NCBI GenBank assembly: GCA_902462475.1
Contig: CABQCB010000054.1
Location: 1 to 9,373 of the forward strand
From: an uncultured Oscillibacter sp.
GTDB taxonomy: Bacteria; Bacillota_A; Clostridia; Oscillospirales; Oscillospiraceae
DNA length: 9,373 bases
Reading direction: 5' to 3'
In this document: positions 6,181 through 9,373 of the stretch, piece after piece
Layout: each line of letters opens with the position of its first letter
How positions within the stretch are numbered: position 1 is the first letter of the stretch
Notes under the pieces: generated by a model
Databases searched by the model: none
Told to the model about the DNA's origin: nothing
Seen by the model: only the letters and a program-made list of their open reading frames with translations
Position numbers and translations under genes: made by a program

Positions 6181-7458
6181 TCACTGACCCACCATGATGT
6201 GCAGGATCTCCTCGTCCGTGCGGCGCATACCCTCCCGGGCAAGCCGGCCCACGTTGTTGATGGTGTTTTCCACGCCCTTTTTGATGATGCCCTCGCCATC
6301 CACAAACTGATGGCTGCCGGTGGTATACATGTAGTACCCCATGAGGCCCGCGTCCACAGCGGCGGCGATCTTGGCCGCGCAGGAGGGCTTGGCACCGTCG
6401 CAGATCATGCCCGAGCAGATGGCCAGGGCGTTGGCGATGGTATGGGCCACCACCTCGTAGCGGCCGCCCTTGAGATAGGCGATGCCGGCGGCGGCGCCGC
6501 AGCCGGCGCTGACCGCGCCGCAGAACGCGCTCAGACGGCCGATGCCGGTCTTTTGATGGATGGTCACCAGGTCGGACACCACCAGCGCCCGGATCATGGC
6601 CTCCTCGTCCACGCCCATGTCCCGGGCGTACTCGATCACCGGCAGGGAGGCGGTCATGCCCTGGTTGCCGCTGCCGGAGACGATGACCACCGGCAATTCG
6701 CAGCCGCTCATACGGGCATCGGAGCCGGCGGCAGCCGCCGCCTTGGCCCGGACGGACACATTGTCCCCGTACACGGTGCGGATGGTCTTGCCCACCTCAG
6801 CGCCCCAGCCGCCCTTGAGGCCCTCGGCGGAAATGGCGCTGTTGTAGGCGATCTGGCGGCGGATGACCTCCGCCACGTCGGCGATCTCCACGCAGTCGGC
6901 AAAGCGGATGATCTCCTCCACGCTCAGCACAGAGCGGTCCGTCTGCTGCTTTTCCTCTCCGGAGGCAGCCTCCGCCTGAAACACCACCTGTCCGTCACGG
7001 CAGACACAGGTGATGTTGGTGTGGAAGTCCACGATCTCGCAGCTGGCGCTGTGGCCGCCGCCCTCCACCGTCACCCGGATGTAGAACACCCGGTCACCCA
7101 GAGCGGGCACCACCGTGATCTCGCTGGTGCGCAGGAACTCCGCCATAGCGGCGATCTCCTCCTCCGTCACCTGGGAGAGCACCTCCAGCATCAGATCCGC
7201 CTTTCCGGCCACCACGCCGGCCGCCGTGGCCGCCTCGATGCCCTTGAGTCCGCCGGTATTGGGCACGGTCACCGCTTTGACGTTCTTGATGATATTGCCG
7301 CTGACCTCCACCCGGCAGGCCACGGGCATCTGGCCCAGCGTCTGACGGGCCTTGGCCGCCGCCAGGGCGATGGCGATGGGCTCTGTGCAGCCCATGGCAG
7401 GAATGAGCTCCTCTTTCAGGATCTCCACATAGCTTTCATAGTGTTCGGTTCTATCCAT
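6181..7458 (-). CDS. cyuA: L-cysteine desulfidase, YhaM/CyuA (UPF0597) family, [4Fe-4S] enzyme
   Basis: A 425-residue cytosolic protein with the family signature GCTEPIAIALAAAKA starting at residue 23. Family members (archaeal cysteine desulfidase, E. coli CyuA/YhaM) break L-cysteine into pyruvate, ammonia and sulfide with an oxygen-sensitive [4Fe-4S] cluster, and are related to iron-sulfur serine dehydratases. Four cysteines match the conserved set in spacing: C24, C313, C353 and C360, the last two in ICDGAKPSC. Glycine-rich SGSGNQG (261-267) is also typical. The ATG at 7458 has AAGGGAG about ten bases upstream and its own promoter; the open frame continues upstream into another gene's coding region, but that extension is a shadow. 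It likely serves anaerobic cysteine catabolism and sulfide production. A related deaminase activity on another amino acid cannot be excluded. Confidence 0.9.
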   Translation of the reverse strand: MDRTEHYESYVEILKEELIPAMGCTEPIAIALAAAKARQTLGQMPVACRVEVSGNIIKNVKAVTVPNTGGLKGIEAATAAGVVAGKADLMLEVLSQVTEEEIAAMAEFLRTSEITVVPALGDRVFYIRVTVEGGGHSASCEIVDFHTNITCVCRDGQVVFQAEAASGEEKQQTDRSVLSVEEIIRFADCVEIADVAEVIRRQIAYNSAISAEGLKGGWGAEVGKTIRTVYGDNVSVRAKAAAAAGSDARMSGCELPVVIVSGSGNQGMTASLPVIEYARDMGVDEEAMIRALVVSDLVTIHQKTGIGRLSAFCGAVSAGCGAAAGIAYLKGGRYEVVAHTIANALAICSGMICDGAKPSCAAKIAAAVDAGLMGYYMYTTGSHQFVDGEGIIKKGVENTINNVGRLAREGMRRTDEEILHIMVGQ

Positions 7459-7509
7459 GCTCTCTATCTCCCTTTTCCGGCGTATTCCGCCAAATCTTTT
7501 AACTTTTTC

Positions 7510-7538
7510 ATTATAACGTGCCAGTCTGTGGAAAACAA
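7510..7538 (-). promoter_or_regulatory. Sigma-A promoter of the cysteine desulfidase gene
   Basis: On the minus strand, TTGTTT (7533-7538) and a perfect TATAAT (7510-7515) are separated by 17 bases. Transcription should start near 7503, giving a leader of about 45 bases. The promoter starts just past the stop codon of the upstream metal transporter, so the desulfidase can be expressed independently of it. Confidence 0.8.
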
Positions 7539-7547
7539 CCCGTTTGT

Positions 7548-8342
7548 TCAGCCCAGAGCCACGTCCAACAGCATCATCACAAGGAAGCCCGTCATGACAC
7601 TGACCGTGCCCGCATGGGAATGCTCCCCCAGCTGCGCTTCGGGGATCAGCTCCTCCACCACCACATAGATCATGGCGCCCGCGGCAAAGGACAGCACCCA
7701 GGGCATGACACCGCTGATGCTGCCGGCGGCCAGCACCGTCAAAAGTCCAAACACCGGTTCCACCACGCCGGAGGCCGCCCCGCACAAAAAGGCCTTCCTG
7801 CGGGAGACTCCCTGGGAGCGCATGGGCAGCGACACGGCCGCCCCCTCCGGGAAGTTCTGGAGGCCCATGCCGATGGCCAGGGCCGCCGCCCCCGCCAAGG
7901 CCCCCGGGGACGGGTCCAGGGCCGCCACGGAAAAGCTCAGGCCCACCGCCATTCCCTCCGGGATGTTGTGCAGCGTCACCGCCAGCACGATCATGGTGGT
8001 GCGCTTCCAGTTGGCATGCAGGCCCTCCGGCTCCCGGCTGCCCGGATGCAGGTGAGGCAGCAGCGAGTCCAGCAGCATCAAAAAGGCGCCGCCCAGCGCG
8101 AAGCCGAGTCCCGCCGGCAAAAAGGCGCTGTTTCCCTGGGCCTGCGCCATCTCCATGGCGGGGATCAGCAGCGACCACACGGACGCGGCGATCATCACGC
8201 CGGCGGCAAAGCCCAGAAACACTTTCTGCACCGTGGGGGACAGGTCCTTTTTAAAGAAAAATACCATGGCCGCGCCCAGGACCGTGGCAAGACAGGTGGC
8301 GCCGGTGCCCATGGCGGCGTAAAAAAGCTCTTTTTGCAGCAT
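7548..8342 (-). CDS. ZIP family divalent metal transporter (ZupT-like)
   Basis: A 264-residue inner-membrane protein with about eight hydrophobic segments. The two metal-site helices are clear: HNIPEGMAVG (125-134) in helix 4 and QNFPEGAAVSLP (162-173) in helix 5, plus EELIPEA (230-236) near the C-terminus. The loop between helices 3 and 4 has a short His-containing stretch (PHLHPGS). ZIP proteins bring zinc, iron or manganese into the cytosol; the metal cannot be assigned here. The start at 8342 has AAGGAGG upstream at good spacing. The upstream ATGs at 8366-8369 overlap the promoter -10 box, so they are rejected. The gene ends 89 bases before the cysteine desulfidase gene, with no obvious terminator between. 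Confidence 0.92.
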   Translation of the reverse strand: MLQKELFYAAMGTGATCLATVLGAAMVFFFKKDLSPTVQKVFLGFAAGVMIAASVWSLLIPAMEMAQAQGNSAFLPAGLGFALGGAFLMLLDSLLPHLHPGSREPEGLHANWKRTTMIVLAVTLHNIPEGMAVGLSFSVAALDPSPGALAGAAALAIGMGLQNFPEGAAVSLPMRSQGVSRRKAFLCGAASGVVEPVFGLLTVLAAGSISGVMPWVLSFAAGAMIYVVVEELIPEAQLGEHSHAGTVSVMTGFLVMMLLDVALG

Positions 8343-8364
8343 ACGCTCCTCCTTTTCTGGCCAC

Positions 8365-8394
8365 ATCATACCCGACGGGCCATATGCATGTCAA
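8365..8394 (-). promoter_or_regulatory. Sigma-A promoter of the ZIP transporter gene
   Basis: On the minus strand, a perfect TTGACA (8389-8394) and TATGAT (8365-8370) are separated by 18 bases. Transcription would start near 8358, with a leader of only about 15 bases holding the Shine-Dalgarno. No Fur or Zur box was recognised. Confidence 0.7.
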
Positions 8395-8416
8395 TCGTCC
8401 GCCGTTGTTTTTGCCA

Positions 8417-8445
8417 CTGACTTTTTTCTCCAGGTGTGCTAGGAT
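8417..8445 (+). promoter_or_regulatory. Extended -10 promoter of the CoA-binding protein gene
   Basis: CTGACT (8417-8422) matches TTGACA at four of six positions. TAGGAT (8440-8445) follows 17 bases later and is preceded by TGC, the extended -10 motif. It runs back to back with the ZIP promoter, with 22 bases between the two -35 boxes. Confidence 0.55.
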
Positions 8446-8477
8446 GACTCTATCCAAAATGAACAGGAGGCGGCTTT

Positions 8478-8858
8478 ATGGATCTGCGCGAGATCATGTG
8501 CCAGCAGACGTTTGCCGTGGTGGGCAACACCCTGAATCAGGAAAAATACGCGGCGAAAATCAAGGAGGGGCTGCTGTCCCAGGGCTATACGGTCTACGCC
8601 GTAGGCGCGGAGCTGCCCTCACTCAACGACATTCCTGAAGACATCGATATCATCGACCTGTGCATCCGGCCGGACCGGGGCCTGGCGCTGCTGCGGGAAA
8701 ACCGCAAACCTTTCCGCTGCATCGTGCTCCAGCCGGGCGCGGACAGCCCGGAGCTCCTCCGCTGGCTGGAAGAGCAGCATCTGCCCTACATCCATGGCTG
8801 CCTGCTGGTGGGCATGCGGCTCTATCCCCGCACTGCACAGGCCTCCGGCAATTCCTAA
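8478..8858 (+). CDS. CoA-binding domain protein (CoA_binding_2, YccU-like)
   Basis: A 126-residue single-domain Rossmann protein. The N-terminal nucleotide-binding strand and loop read FAVVGNTLNQEKYAAKI (12-28), followed by GYTVYAVGAELPSL (36-49) and a second half with DIIDLCIRPDR (57-67) and IVLQPGADSPELL (82-94). This is the pattern of CoA_binding_2 proteins (COG1832), which bind CoA or a related nucleotide and have no firm physiological role. The usual Asn-Pro of the second strand region is Leu-Pro here. The ATG has AGGAGG seven bases upstream. It is transcribed divergently from the metal transporter gene and ends at a strong terminator, so it is probably monocistronic. Confidence 0.9.
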   Translation: MDLREIMCQQTFAVVGNTLNQEKYAAKIKEGLLSQGYTVYAVGAELPSLNDIPEDIDIIDLCIRPDRGLALLRENRKPFRCIVLQPGADSPELLRWLEEQHLPYIHGCLLVGMRLYPRTAQASGNS

Positions 8859-8865
8859 GAAGTGC

Positions 8866-8902
8866 AAAAAGACGCCCGTCCAGACTGGACGGGCGCCTTT
8901 TT
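8866..8902. terminator. Bidirectional intrinsic terminator (CoA-binding protein gene / asnS)
   Basis: Arms 8873-8882 and 8886-8895 form a perfect 10-base-pair GC-rich stem with a three-base loop. It is flanked by AAAAAG on the left and CTTTTT on the right, so it has a U-run in both directions. It ends the CoA-binding gene on the plus strand. On the minus strand it lies directly after the displaced second copy of the asnS 3' end. Confidence 0.9.
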
Positions 8903-8908
8903 ATACCG

Positions 8909-8951
8909 TTTTTAGAAGTCTGCATTGCCAACCGTGCGGGGATGCAGCTCC
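8909..8951 (-). pseudogene. Displaced second copy of the asnS 3' end
   Basis: This matches the end of asnS at 9134-9176 in 40 of 43 bases, in the same orientation and at an offset of 225 bases. On the minus strand it encodes the same tail, [12 protein letters not shown] then TAA (stop at 8912-8914). The three differences are at third codon positions (GTT for GTG, AAT for AAC, GCA for GCG) and leave the protein unchanged. It has no upstream coding sequence of its own. Because the transcription terminator follows it directly, it is probably the original 3' end of the gene, pushed away by an insertion. Confidence 0.8.
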
Positions 8952-9099
8952 GCCCGGACACGCTTTGCGTGTCCGGGGGCCCGATCTCACCAGCTTGGGC
9001 GGAATGAATCCGCCCTGCGCCAAGGTTTTGGCTCTGCCAAAACGCTTGGACGGCCATAAGCCGCCCCATCAAAAGATGGGGCCCCCGACGTGGAGCTGC
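8944..9099. repeat. Hairpin-array element bounded by short inverted repeats (MITE/REP-like)
   Basis: A 156-base segment begins GCAGCTCC and ends GGAGCTGC, an 8-base inverted repeat. Inside are four consecutive compact hairpins: 8953-8977 (11-base-pair stem, TTT loop), 8997-9015 (7-base-pair stem), 9020-9049 (13 base pairs with one bulge) and 9063-9082 (8-base-pair stem, AAAA loop). No coding capacity is convincing and no transposase is present. It lies between the two asnS 3' ends. It could be a nonautonomous repeat or a structured RNA. The family is not recognised. Confidence 0.6.
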
Positions 9100-9136
9100 C
9101 TGGAAAGACAACACATCGGAGGCCTCCGTATTCTTT

Positions 9137-9373
<237 letters not shown>

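Noticed and set aside
6172..7668. 498-residue open frame on the plus strand
   Set aside because: It is antisense to the cysteine desulfidase gene. Its Ala/His/Gly/Leu-rich composition has no recognisable domain, and it crosses the terminator of yesL.
6181..8178. 665-residue frame suggesting an N-terminal extension of the cysteine desulfidase
   Set aside because: The extra 240 residues are the ZIP transporter gene read in another frame. The desulfidase has its own promoter, ribosome binding site and ATG at 7458, and its family starts there.
8953..9082. CRISPR-like or terminator array
   Set aside because: The four hairpins differ in sequence and are not direct repeats with spacers. None is followed by a U-run, so neither a CRISPR array nor tandem terminators fit.

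Overview
The window is about 9.4 kb of moderately GC-rich DNA, with strong AGGAGG-type ribosome binding sites, sigma-A-like promoters and intrinsic terminators. The gene content points to a Bacillota (Clostridia) chromosome: a CUT1-type sugar importer without its own ATPase, a LacI regulator, a YesL-family membrane protein and a YhaM/CyuA-type cysteine desulfidase. A gut Oscillospirales-like lineage is a reasonable guess, but the genus cannot be read from the sequence.

Region 1 (about 1-5460) is a carbohydrate uptake locus, mostly on the minus strand. Reading leftward from 5164: a LacI-family regulator, a MalG-type permease, a lipoprotein substrate-binding protein, a MalF-type permease, and a metallo-beta-lactamase-fold hydrolase that runs off the left edge. 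The hydrolase is separated from the permease stop codon by only 5 bases. No ABC ATPase is present, so energy presumably comes from a shared MsmX-like ATPase encoded elsewhere. Divergent from the regulator is yesL (DUF624). The 293-base divergent intergenic region has an excellent promoter for yesL and two near-palindromic LacI/CcpA-type operators, one of them in the leader of the regulator gene. The regulator and yesL both appear to start with TTG.

Region 2 (about 6110-8860) is housekeeping and accessory metabolism. A strong bidirectional terminator separates yesL from the convergent cysteine desulfidase gene, which has its own promoter. Upstream of it on the same strand is a ZIP-family metal transporter. 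Divergent from that is a small CoA-binding Rossmann protein. Its terminator faces asnS.

Region 3 (8859-9373) holds the 3' end of asnS (asparaginyl-tRNA synthetase) on the minus strand and the most curious structure in the window. A second copy of the last 43 bases of the asnS region lies 225 bases further downstream, directly before the transcription terminator. The two copies differ at three positions, all synonymous third-codon positions. Between them is a chain of four compact hairpins bounded by short inverted repeats, one arm of which matches asnS coding sequence in the opposite orientation. This looks like a scar of an integrative or MITE/REP-like element that targeted the 3' end of asnS.

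No CRISPR array, tRNA, rRNA, transposase or complete mobile element was seen.
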